From Chloroflexota bacterium (lineage in GTDB: Bacteria; Chloroflexota; Limnocylindria; Limnocylindrales; CSP1-4), in NCBI GenBank assembly GCA_026004015.1, contig BPIH01000002.1:180859-244858 (forward strand): a stretch of 64,000 nucleotides of DNA, read 5' to 3'. The notes below the pieces were generated by a model that worked only from the letters and a program-made list of their open reading frames with translations, was not told where the DNA came from and did not search any database. Within the stretch, counting starts at the first letter, position 1. Each line of letters opens with the position of its first letter. This document shows, one piece after another, positions 9,543 to 17,667 of this stretch. Made by a program: the position numbers and the translations under genes.

Positions 9543-9688
9543 CCGACCGGGCGGGTGCGGCCGGCGACCGCGCGTTCCAGGGGCTCGCCGAGGGCCCGAG
9601 CGGTGGCGGTGTCCGCAGCGAGGCGGGCCGCCGTTCCGTTGCGCCGGATCACCCCGGATTCGGCGGCCCCGGCGTCCGCGTCCGCCAC
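9539..9688 (-). CDS. possible 49-residue small protein between rpsR and tauE
   Basis: A GTG at 9688, 8 bases after the rpsR stop, opens a reading that ends with a TGA overlapping the tauE ATG. The product is Ala/Arg-rich with no recognisable domain (VIRRNGTAARLAADTATARA). The position and the stop-start overlap suggest it may be translated, but composition in such GC-rich DNA allows chance frames. Confidence 0.25.
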   Translation of the reverse strand: MADADAGAAESGVIRRNGTAARLAADTATARALGEPLERAVAGRTRPVG

Positions 9689-9695
9689 CTCCGCC

Positions 9696-9959
9696 TCAGG
9701 CGCGCAGGTGCTGCGGGGCGAAGGGAAGGAGGGCGACGTGGCGGGCCCGCTTCAGGGCGACGGCGAGCTCGCGCTGGTGCTTCGCGCAGGTGCCCGTCTT
9801 GCGGCGCGGCTCGATCTTCGCCCGCTCCGAGAGGTAGCGGCGGAGCCGGTTGACCTCCTTGTAGTCGATGTGGGGGGAGCGGTCGGCGCAGAAGGCACAG
9901 ACCTTCCGGCGGCGCCGATCCCGATAGTAGTCCTCACGCTTCTTCGCTTTCGAAGCCAT
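9696..9959 (-). CDS. rpsR: 30S ribosomal protein S18
   Basis: An 87-residue small-subunit protein that binds S6 and 16S rRNA. The conserved core is [21 protein letters not shown], with CAFCADR near residue 21 and a later TGTCAKHQ, the Cys-containing form that can bind zinc. It is the last ribosomal gene of the rpsF-ssb-rpsR operon; rplI does not follow. Confidence 0.96.
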   Translation of the reverse strand: MASKAKKREDYYRDRRRRKVCAFCADRSPHIDYKEVNRLRRYLSERAKIEPRRKTGTCAKHQRELAVALKRARHVALLPFAPQHLRA

Positions 9960-10019
9960 CCTTCGTCGGATCTCCCTCTGGCGTCGGGCGGGCCACGGGT
10001 GTCAGCGGCCCGGATCGGG

Positions 10020-10460
10020 TTAGAACGGCAGGTCGTCGAGGTCCGAGGTCTCGTCGATGGGCTCGGCCGCCGGCGGAGCCCCGCGTTCGACCGGCCGGGC
10101 CGGTGGTGGTCCGCCCTCGGCCTCGTCCCGCGGTCGCGGATCGAGGGGCGTCACGGTGCTGGCGACGAGCTCCGTCGTCGTCCGCTTCGTGCCGTCCTGG
10201 GCTTCCCACTGGCGGGTCTGGAGGCGACCCTCGACGTAGACCTTCCGGCCCTTCCGCAGGTACTCGGCCGTTCGCTCGGCGAGCGGCCCCCAGCAGACGA
10301 CCCGGAACCATTCCGTCTCTTCCTGCCAGTCGCCGTTCTGGTCCCGGTAGTTCCGGTTGACGGCGACGGTGAACTGGGTGACCGGCTGGCCGCTCGGCGT
10401 GTAGCGCATCTCGGGATCGCGCCCGAGGTTGCCGATGATCATGGCCTTGTTGAGCGACAC
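10020..10460 (-). CDS. ssb: single-stranded DNA-binding protein
   Basis: A 146-residue SSB with the OB-fold motif MIIGNLGRDPEMRYTPSG, the WFRVVCWG strand and the acidic tail DETSDLDDLPF that recruits replication and repair partners. A Pro-rich linker joins them. The GTG at 10460 is preceded by AGGAGG seven bases upstream. Gene order rpsF-ssb-rpsR is typical of bacteria. Confidence 0.96.
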   Translation of the reverse strand: MSLNKAMIIGNLGRDPEMRYTPSGQPVTQFTVAVNRNYRDQNGDWQEETEWFRVVCWGPLAERTAEYLRKGRKVYVEGRLQTRQWEAQDGTKRTTTELVASTVTPLDPRPRDEAEGGPPPARPVERGAPPAAEPIDETSDLDDLPF

Positions 10461-10471
10461 AGCCCTGCCTC

Positions 10472-10906
10472 CTAGTCGATGGCAGCCGGAGCGGCTTCGC
10501 TCTCGGACTCGTCGATGAGCTCGATTTCCTCCTCTTCCTCGGGCGGCGGAGCCGGCACGATCGCCTCCTCCTCTTCCTCGACGGGCCCGGCGGCGGCCGC
10601 CTTGCGAGCCGGCCGGACCGGCCGCTCGACCCGGGTGATGAGGTGCCGGAGGAGCTCCTCGGTGATGAGGAGGCTCCGCTCGAGCTCGATGATCGAGCTC
10701 GGCGGGGCGTCGAAGAGGACGATGTGGTACGAGCCTTCTCGGAAGTGCTCGATGGGATAGGCGAGGCGACGGCGGCCCCAGGGGGCGACCTTGACGATCT
10801 GCCCGCCGGCCTCGCCGACCTGGCGGGTGAGGCGCTCGATGACCGCGTTCAAGCGGTCGTCCGGCACGTCGGGCCGGAAGACGAGCATGCATTCGTAGCG
10901 GCGCAT
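10472..10906 (-). CDS. rpsF: 30S ribosomal protein S6
   Basis: The first gene of the rpsF-ssb-rpsR operon. The S6 core (MRRYECMLVFRPDVPDD, LAYPIEHFREGSYHIVLFD) covers residues 1-95. It is followed by an unusually long acidic tail rich in Glu, Pro and Ala (about 45 residues), which makes the protein 144 residues long. An AGGAAGGAG lies about 12 bases before the ATG and a TAGACT -10 box lies at 10982-10987. Confidence 0.95.
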   Translation of the reverse strand: MRRYECMLVFRPDVPDDRLNAVIERLTRQVGEAGGQIVKVAPWGRRRLAYPIEHFREGSYHIVLFDAPPSSIIELERSLLITEELLRHLITRVERPVRPARKAAAAGPVEEEEEAIVPAPPPEEEEEIELIDESESEAAPAAID

Positions 10907-10981
10907 CGGCCGAATCTGCTCCTTCCTGTGGGTTTGCCCTGCTGGTCGAGACTCGCCGCAGAGCCGAAAGGGACGGCCGTG

Positions 10982-11056
10982 AGTCTACCACGCCCTCGGC
11001 GGAGGCCAGGGCCGCGATTCTGGGCCGCCCGTGTCCCGGCCCGGGCACGGTATCCT
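10982..11056. promoter_or_regulatory. divergent promoter region between rpsF and cpaE
   Basis: On the minus strand TAGACT (10987-10982) is a -10 candidate for the rpsF operon. On the plus strand TATCCT (11051-11056) is one for the cpaE-like gene. Both resemble the -10 boxes seen elsewhere in the window. Confidence 0.45.
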
Positions 11057-11114
11057 CTCGCTGACGCTTGCGTCCCTCGCGCCTCCGGCCATGCCCAACC
11101 TCATCGGAGTCCCA

Positions 11115-12335
11115 GTGCCACCAACCCCCATCCTCCTCGTCGAGGCGGACCCCGAGGCCGCTGCCCCGATCGAAGCCGCCCTCGCCGCTGCCGGTCATCC
11201 CGTCACCCGGGTGGCGACCGCCGCCGACGCCCTCCGTGCCGCCGCCGGGGTCGGCCTCGTCGTCATCGACGTCCTGCCCGAGGGCGAGTCGGCCGTCGAG
11301 CTCTGCCGCGACATCCGTCGCACGCCGGCCCTGGCGGCCGTGGCCGTCATGTGCGTCGCCCAGTCCGACGACGTCGAGGAGCGGATCCGCTTCCTCGAGG
11401 CCGGCGCCGACGACGTCGTCGTCCGCGGTTTCGATGCGCGCGAGCTCGAGGCCCGGGTCGACGCCCTCATCCTCCGCTTCCGGCGCTCCCGCCGACCCGA
11501 GGCCCTTGGCGGGCTCGTCGCCGAGCGGCCCGAGCAGCGAACGATCGTCGTCTTCAGCCCGAAGGGCGGCGTCGGGACGACGACCATCGCCACGAACATC
11601 GCCGTCGCCGCGGCGACGAAGACGCCCGACCGGGTCTGCCTCATCGACCTCGTCCTCCAGTTCGGGCAGGTGGCGACCCACCTGAACCTCGAGCCGCGCC
11701 AGACGATCGCCGACCTCGTCCGCGACGAGCAGGCCCTGTCCGAGCCCGAGCTGTTGCGGACCTACGCCCTCCGCCACGACAGCGGCTGCCACGTCCTCGC
11801 GGCGCCGCTCGTCCCGGATCTCGCCGACGGAGTGACGGCGGAGCACGTCCGGCGACTGCTCGGGACGGCCCTCGGAACGTACGATCGCCTCGTCGTCGAC
11901 GCCGGATCGCGCCTCGACGAGCGCGTCCTCGCCGCCCTCGAGGTCGCCTCGGGCGTCGTCCTCCCGATCAGCCCGGAGATCGCCGCGCTCAAGGCCCTCC
12001 ACGCCGTCCTGGAGTACCTGAACGAATCCGGTGCCGACGGCGGGCCGGACGACCTTCGTCCTCAATCGGATCTTCGCCCGGGACATCCTCCGGCCGCGGG
12101 ACATCGAGAGCGCCCTCGGGGCGAAGATCGAGGTCGAGCTCCCCTACGACCCGTACCTCTACCTCAAGGCCGTGAACGAGGGCGAGCCGGTCGTTCTCGG
12201 GTCGCCCGCGCTCGGCCCCGGCCGCCGCGCTGACCCGGCTCGCCGAGCGGGTCTTCGGGCGACGGGGCGACCGAGGCAGCCCCGGCCCGAGCCCCCGTCC
12301 GGCGCGGCCTCCTCGGCGGGCTCCTCGGCCGCTAG
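11115..12335 (+). pseudogene. CpaE-like receiver/MinD-type ATPase (Tad pilus), three frameshifts near the 3' end
   Basis: Residues 1-125 form a response-regulator receiver fold (ILLVEADPEAAAPIEAALA, VVIDVLPEG). Residues 140-310 form a MinD/ParA-type ATPase with the deviant Walker A FSPKGGVGTTTIATNIA and VVDAGSRLDERV. CpaE proteins localise Tad/Flp pilus secretion. GTG 11115 has GGAG five bases upstream; an ATG at 11091 is the alternative. The C-terminus (TTFVLNRIFARDILRPRDI, LPYDPYLYLKAVNEGEPVV, LTRLAERVF, RGLLGGLLGR) is split over three frames by +1 shifts near 12040, 12220 and 12262, ending at TAG 12333. The shifts sum to zero, and conservation continues across them, which favours sequencing error. 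No other Tad genes are in the window. Confidence 0.75.
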
Positions 12336-12661
12336 CCGGGACGCCGCTCGCCCGCCGGCCGCCCGCCCTTGCCCAAACGCGCACCAGACGCGCCGCCGCA
12401 GCACGTTCTGGACGCGGCCCCAGCCGGCCCGGCACCCCCACAGACCACCGAGCCGCACCGAGTTCTGGACGGCCGAACCAGCCCAGCCGGCGGAGCTGCG
12501 GAAGTCTCTGGATGCCGCAGGTTCGAAGCGGTGGTCTTCCTTCGTGCCCACCGACGAAGGGCAGACGGACGGACCTGATCTCGGACGCACCTGCTGACCC
12601 GGGTCGCGAGGCGCCCGGCGGGAGGACCTCGCCGCGGTCGCGCCCTGAGCCTGAGCGGCCC
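12336..12661. other. no recognisable gene
   Basis: About 325 bases between the cpaE stop and the nucleotidyltransferase remnant. Open frames cross it, but none has a recognisable motif or a supported start. This is probably the left edge of the accessory island. Confidence 0.4.
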
Positions 12662-12991
12662 GACGTCGTCCCTCCGGAGGCCGACCCGATCCTCCGCGAA
12701 ATCGTCGACCGGTTGGTCGCTGCGCTTCGGCCCTAGCACATCGTCCTCTTTGGCTCGCGAGCCCGGGGCGACGCCGATCCCGACAGCGACGATGACCTCC
12801 TGGTCCTCGTCGATCTTCCCACCGGATCGCGGTACCGCCGCTCGCGCGAGGCGTACCGAGCCCTCAAGGGGATCCTTGCCACCGTCGATGTGGTCGTCTG
12901 GGGCCACCCCGACTTCGAGGGCCGACGGCATCTGCCGGCGTCCTTTGCCGCGACCGTCCTCCGGGAAGGCAAAGTCCTCCGTGCGGTCTGA
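12662..12991 (+). pseudogene. MNT-type nucleotidyltransferase (MntA-like antitoxin), interrupted by a stop
   Basis: The frame reads DPILREIVDRLVAALRP, then an in-frame TAG at 12734, then HIVLFGSRARGDADPDSD with the nucleotidyltransferase motif GSRARG-(x)-DSDDDLLVLVD and a later VVVWGHPDFE. MNT proteins pair with HEPN RNases as antitoxins that adenylylate the toxin. The second metal-ligand pair DSDDD is intact, but the TAG truncates the protein before the active site. The start is unclear. The downstream HEPN reading begins inside the last codons. Confidence 0.7.
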
Positions 12992-13199
12992 CCCAGCGCG
13001 GGTCTCCGAGGCACGCTCTTGGCTCCGGCGGGCCTGATCGGATCTCGCCGCCGCGTCGATCCTCCTGGAGCCTGCAGGACCGCGGCCGGACGCGGCGCTC
13101 TTTCACTGCCAACAGGCCATCGAGAAGTACGGGATAGCACTGGGGACGACGCTTGGCGCCAGGGCGCAGGCGACTCCGACACCGGACACCCAGGAATGA
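12981..13199 (+). pseudogene. HEPN-domain toxin remnant
   Basis: A GTG at 12981 overlaps the MNT end and reads RVSEARSWLRRA, a TGA stop at 13035, then SDLAAASILLEP and PDAALFHCQQAIEKY, the typical first half of a minimal HEPN domain. The C-terminal half with the RxxxxH catalytic motif is missing. Together with the MNT gene this is a decayed HEPN/MNT toxin-antitoxin pair. From here to the IS element at 13491 I see no gene. Confidence 0.65.
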
Positions 13200-13606
13200 A
13201 GTCAAGCCCCAGTGGCGCCGTTGTCACCGGGTCCAGTGCGGCGTCGCATGCGCGAGCACCCCGTGCGAGGTCAAGCTAGCGTGCCACACGAGCTTCGCGC
13301 CAACCTCGAGCTCGGTCAGGGCTTCGCCACCACCTTCACCGCCGTCCCGAGGAAGTCGAGGTCGCGATGCCGCTCCGCAGACGAGCTTCGAGCAGCCCCT
13401 CAAATTCCACAAGGTCGCGGGCCAGTGCTGAGTCTCCGCATGTGAGAGGCCTGGCAAGACAGCGCGCCGCGCCCCTGCGGGGTGTCCGACTGTCGGCATC
13501 GGTCGAAAACTGAACACTCCCCACCGGTCGAAACCTGGACACATGACCGGTCTCGAGGGCACCCTCGGGCCAGGCAAGACGACAGCTGGCACCGAGGGAG
13601 GAAGGA

Positions 13607-14831
13607 GTGTATCGAGTGCACGATTGGTCCCAGGTTCGGTGGCTCTTCGAGCGGGAGGGCCTGACGAAGGCGGCGATCGCTCGGCGCCTGGGGATGAGCC
13701 GAACGACGGTCATCCGGCTCTTGGCCTTGGCAGAGCCACCACGGTACCGGCGGCCGCGGGCCGCCTCGCTCCTCGATCCGTACCGAGAAGAGATCGCCGC
13801 CCTCCTCGACACGGATCCGACCGCCCCAGCGACGGTGATCCGAGAGCGCCTCATCCGCTCCGGCTATCGGGGGCGGGATCACGATCCTGAGGGAGCATCT
13901 GGCCCGGGTCCGGCCCGAGTTCCTCGCCGCCAGAGCCTTCCAGCGGACGACGTACCTGCCGGGCGAGATCGTCCAGGTCGACTGGTGGCAGACGGGGCTC
14001 GAGATCCCCGTCGGCCAGGGTCGGACCCGCCCGGCCTGGGGTCTCGTCGCGACCCTCCCGTACTCGGGAGCTCACGCCATCGTCTTCACCCTCGGCCGGA
14101 CGAGGGCCGACTTCCTCGCCGCCCTGCCCCCCTGCCTCAGCCGGCTCGGCGGGGTCGCCGAGAAGCTCGTCTGCGACAACGACAGCTCGATCGTCGCTCG
14201 CCGCGAGGGCGGCCGGGCCCGGCTCCATCCCGAGGTCGCGGCCCTCCTCGGCGAGCTCCGCTGCGCGCCGGTCGTGCTCCGGCCGGCCCGCCCGACCTCG
14301 AAGGGCTCGGCCGAGCGGACGATCGGCTATGCCGAGACGAGCTTCCTCCCCCTCCGGACCTTCACCTCCCTCGCTGATCTCCAGGCCCAGCACGACAGCT
14401 GGGCGGCCGAGGTCGCCTGGCAGCGGGTCATCCGCGGCAAGGGCCGGGTCGCCGATCGGCATGCCGCCGAGCGGTGCGTCCTCCAGCCCCTGCCAGATCC
14501 CCTCCCCGACACCGACCTCCAGGTCGAGGCCCGGGTCGGCAAGGACAGCTTCGTCCGGATCTGCGACGTTGACTACTCGGTCCCGCCGACCTTCGTCGGG
14601 CGGCGGGTCGCGGCTCGGGTCAGCCCGGCGACGGTCCGCCTCGCCTGCGAGGGCCGCGAGATCGCCGTCCATCGGCGGAGCTTCGTCCCCGCCGACGTCG
14701 TCCTCGACCCGGCCCACGGCCGGGCGATCCGCCTCGCCCGCGAGGCCCGCGACCGGCTGGCGAAGGGTGAGCCCGAGCTGGGACCGATCGACCTCGCTCG
14801 GTACGACGCCCTCTGGGAGGCTCCGGCATGA
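13607..14831 (+). CDS. istA: IS21-family transposase IstA, one frameshift
   Basis: The DDE transposase of the element. An N-terminal helix-turn-helix (LTKAAIARRLGMSRTTVIRL, residues 20-40) is followed by a retroviral-integrase-like core with GEIVQVDWWQTG (first Asp), LVCDNDSS (second Asp) and SAERTIGYAE (Glu). The frame changes near 13870 in a run of G; dropping one G gives GYRGGITILREHLARVRPEF and restores a single reading to the TGA at 14829. Start GTG 13607 lies directly after a GAGGAAGGA ribosome site. The stop overlaps the istB start (ATGA). Confidence 0.85.
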
Positions 14832-15598
14832 CGGGCTCCGCGGCAGCCGAGATCGCCTATCTGGCCCGGGCGTTGCGAGCGCCCCGGATCGGGGCGGTGG
14901 CAGCTCGCCTGGCAGATCGGGCCCGTGAGGCAGGCTGGGCCTACGAGGCCTACCTCGCTGCGGTCTTGACCGAGGAGGTGAGCGCCCGCGACAGCCACGG
15001 CGGAGCGGCCCGGGTGAAGGCGGCCCGCTTCCCGGCCGTCAAGACCCTCGACGACTTCGACTTCACCGTCCAGACCTCCGTCAGCCGCCAGACGATCGCC
15101 CACCTTGCCGAGCTCGACTTCCTCGCCGAGGCGAAGAACGTCGTCTTCCTCGGACCGCCGGGAACCGGCAAGACCCACCTCTCGATCGCCCTCGGTGTCC
15201 GGGCCGCTCGGCGCGGCCACCGGGTCGCCTTCGCCACGGCCCAGCAATGGGTGAACCGGCTCGGCGCCGCGAAGCGGGCCGGGCGGCTCGACGAGGAGCT
15301 CGAGCGGCTCGCTCGGATCCCGCTCCTCATCGTCGACGAGGTCGGCTATATCCCCTTCGATCCCGAGGCAGCGGCGCTCTTCTTCGCCCTCGTCAGCAGC
15401 CGCTACGAGCGGCGCTCGCTGATCGTGTCCTCGAACAAGACGTTCAGTGCCTGGGCCGAGATCTTCGGCGATCCGGTCGCCGTGGCGGCGATGGTCGACC
15501 GCCTCGTTCACCACGCCGAGGTCATCGTCCGCAAGGGTGAGAGCTACCGGCTGCGGGGCAAGCGAGAGGAGGTGCTGACGGCCGACAAGGAGCGCTAG
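14828..15598 (+). CDS. istB: IS21-family helper ATPase IstB
   Basis: A 256-residue DnaA/DnaC-like AAA+ ATPase that assembles on target DNA and activates IstA. Walker A is GPPGTGKTH at about residue 111, Walker B LLIVDEVGYIPFD at about 168, with a SNKTFSAW sensor motif. The gene is intact and of normal length. Its ATG overlaps the istA stop. Confidence 0.95.
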   Translation: MTGSAAAEIAYLARALRAPRIGAVAARLADRAREAGWAYEAYLAAVLTEEVSARDSHGGAARVKAARFPAVKTLDDFDFTVQTSVSRQTIAHLAELDFLAEAKNVVFLGPPGTGKTHLSIALGVRAARRGHRVAFATAQQWVNRLGAAKRAGRLDEELERLARIPLLIVDEVGYIPFDPEAAALFFALVSSRYERRSLIVSSNKTFSAWAEIFGDPVAVAAMVDRLVHHAEVIVRKGESYRLRGKREEVLTADKER

Positions 15599-15645
15599 CC
15601 TGTTCAGAATTCGACCGGTGCTATCTGTCCAGGATTCGAGCGATG

Positions 15646-15674
15646 TTGACATCCGACTGCACTTCGTCTGTTAT
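15646..15674 (+). promoter_or_regulatory. hybrid promoter formed by the IS right end and flanking DNA
   Basis: TTGACA (15646-15651) forms the last six bases of the IS element. It lies exactly 17 bases upstream of TGTTAT (15669-15674) in the flanking DNA. Transcription would begin near 15682, at the ATG codons of the next gene. IS21-type elements are known to carry outward -35 boxes. Confidence 0.5.
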
Positions 15675-15682
15675 CATTGATT

Positions 15683-16314
15683 ATGATGAATGAGACATCG
15701 ATGTCAGGGAGCAATACCACCATCCGGTTCAAGCGCGGTGACTGCGAGTTAGAGGTTGCCGGCTCTGAGGCGGTGGTTGGCCGGGCGTGGACGGTTCTTG
15801 AGAGCTCGATTGTTGAGGCATTTACGGGCGCGTCTCACACGAAGCCGAGCGATCGCGCTGCTAGCGACGCTGTCGTCGCGGTAGACCGGAAGAAGACAGC
15901 ATCAAAGAAGCGACTGGGCTCAAGGACAGACGAACGACGATCCTCAGACGTTCAGCAGCGGCTGCTGAATGCTAGGCTCGACTCATTCCCCGATCTCGGC
16001 AAGAACCCCCCGCCCTCTACGTTGGGTACGCCGTCCTGCGGTGGGCGAAGGAAGAACTCCAGATCGAGGAGCTTACTGTTGCCGACATCTATGCGGTGGC
16101 ACACAAGCTTGGCATCCCTCATACCCAGAATGCGTACCGCGAGGCGTTCCGGTCCCACCCGCGAGCCGTTCACAAGACGACCAAGAGACCGCAAACCTAC
16201 GAGCTCATGAACCCCGGCGTCCAGGCACTGGACGCGTACCTGGAGCAACTTGCTGCCGGAGAGTCTCCGAGCGAGGCGGAAGCCAAGGCTCAGGAGGCGG
16301 AGCAAAAGGAGTAG
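15683..16314 (+). CDS. winged-helix protein of unknown function, one frameshift
   Basis: About 210 residues after restoring one C in the C6 run near 16007 (joined as GKNPPALYVGYAVLRWAKEE). The N-terminus (TIRFKRGDCELEVAGSEAVV) is a short beta-rich domain, a basic linker follows, and the C-terminus (LTVADIYAVAHKLGIPHTQN to about residue 185) looks like a winged helix. The tail is Glu/Lys-rich. ATG 15683 or 15686 follows the hybrid promoter by a few bases, so it may be leaderless. It is followed 16 bases later by the HEPN-like gene. GC is clearly lower than in the core. I know no characterised relative. Confidence 0.6.
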
Positions 16315-16330
16315 GCGCGAGGGTGCAGGC

Positions 16331-17152
16331 GTGACACTGGTTGAGTTCCTAGCGCCGCTGTCAAAGGCGCCCAACAAGGCAAAGGTCCTGGCCACCCTGT
16401 ACTACTTCGCTCGGTACGAAGGCTCAGACGGGATGACCTCGGCTGAGGTGCTCGCCGCGCTGAAGCGGGCGCGCGCTCCTGGTGCGGCGCGAATGAACGT
16501 CCCGGACGTACTCTCCAAGTTGGGCGCCCATGTTGATACGACCGGATCCCGCAATGGCATGAAGGTCTGGAGACTGACTACGACCGGCGAACAGGAGGCC
16601 CGTCGTCTCGTCGGGCTGCCCGACGCCGAGCCGGAAGTGGAAGTTGACGTGGCGACGCTCACTAAGCTGGTCGCCACAATTCAGGACCGGCCTGCCCGGG
16701 AATTCGTCGAGGAATCCATAAAGTGCCTACAGGTCGGTGCCCTGCGCGCGGCAGTGGTCTTCTTGTGGGCTGGAGCTATTCGGACACTCCACCGGCGGGC
16801 ATGGGCAATGGGCGCTGCCCAGGTAAACAATGCACTACGGACGCATGACGCCAGTTGCCGACCTCTTCGGCGCGATGACGACTTCTCCAACGTAAAGGAC
16901 TCGATCGCTTTGACCGTCTTCCAGGACCTCGGCATGATCGACAAGGCCCAGAACGGAACGCTCGGAGAGGCTCTCGACCTTCGGAACCGCTGCGCCCACC
17001 CGACCAAGTACCGGCCTGGCCAGAAAAAAGTATCCAGCTTCATCGAGGACGTCGTGGGGATCGTATTCTTGTCCCCGCAGACACCGGATGGCCGGCCCGA
17101 CTCGGACCAGCCCTCTTCGCCGCGAGGAGGCCCTGATCGACCTGGCCGGTAG
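16331..17152 (+). CDS. winged-helix protein with a HEPN-like C-terminal domain
   Basis: About 273 residues from the GTG at 16331. Residues 5-95 resemble a winged helix (KAKVLATLYYFARYEG, GMKVWRLTTTGEQEARRLV). The C-terminal half is alpha-helical (FVEESIKCLQVGALRAAVVF) and contains LDLRNRCAHPTKY, an RxxxxH motif like the catalytic site of HEPN RNases. A longer ATG reading from 16250 exists but overlaps the previous gene. Pairing with the upstream winged-helix gene suggests a two-component toxin or defence module. The function is inferred only from the motif. Confidence 0.6.
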   Translation: MTLVEFLAPLSKAPNKAKVLATLYYFARYEGSDGMTSAEVLAALKRARAPGAARMNVPDVLSKLGAHVDTTGSRNGMKVWRLTTTGEQEARRLVGLPDAEPEVEVDVATLTKLVATIQDRPAREFVEESIKCLQVGALRAAVVFLWAGAIRTLHRRAWAMGAAQVNNALRTHDASCRPLRRDDDFSNVKDSIALTVFQDLGMIDKAQNGTLGEALDLRNRCAHPTKYRPGQKKVSSFIEDVVGIVFLSPQTPDGRPDSDQPSSPRGGPDRPGR

Positions 17153-17667
17153 AGTCCAGCCGGTGCTTCCTCTTCCTACTTCGACGGGCGTTTGACACCC
17201 CGCTGCAGCCGGATCGGGCCATCGCCGTCCGGCTGGCACAGTGCAGCTGCACCGAACTGCTCTGGACGCCCGGCGATCGTCCGAAGACGGTGATGCTGTG
17301 AGCCATCGCTCCGTCCCCTCACCGAAGCGGCCGATCCTCGGGTTGACGAGCTGAGCGATGGGTACCAGCCAGTTCGGGCCTTGAGCAGGCTACCCAACGA
17401 GAGCGCGCAGCACGTCTTCGAACCCTTCGCAGTCCGATGTTGCGACCCGCGTGCGCCGACGCCATGATGCTCGCAACGGCCCCGCGTGAGTAAGACTATT
17501 GACCAGCATTAACGGCATTCTGCCGCTTCGTCGTCACCCGCCGGATGGCTGCCCAGAGTTCGGACGACACGTCAGGTCTAGGCAACTGGGCCGCCCCGAG
17601 CGGCCGTTAGTGGGCGCTGGCGCCCGATTGGGGCAGCAGCCCGGTCCCGTTCTCGTATTCTGACCGG
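17153..17667. other. intergenic region before the defence-like cluster
   Basis: About 515 bases without a convincing gene on either strand. The only signal I see is TATTCT at 17656-17661, six bases before the helicase GTG, consistent with a leaderless promoter. No good -35 is visible at 16-18 bases. Confidence 0.45.

Larger units (their letters stand above)
13491..15651 (+). mobile_element. IS21-family insertion sequence, about 2.16 kb
   Basis: The element carries istA and istB and ends in TGT...ACA. The left end (TGTCGGCATCGGTCGAAAAC) and the reverse complement of the right end (TGTCAACATCGCTCGAATCC) match. Each end holds two copies of a sub-terminal repeat of the form TCGAAnnCTGgACA, as is usual in this family. 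It is flanked by the direct repeat TCCGAC at 13485-13490 and 15652-15657, a 6-bp target-site duplication. The intact duplication suggests a recent insertion. The right tip carries an outward-facing TTGACA. Confidence 0.9.

Noticed and set aside
13200..13490. Possible gene fragment on the minus strand (LARDLVEFEGLLEARL)
   Set aside because: Too short and broken by stops; no recognisable family.
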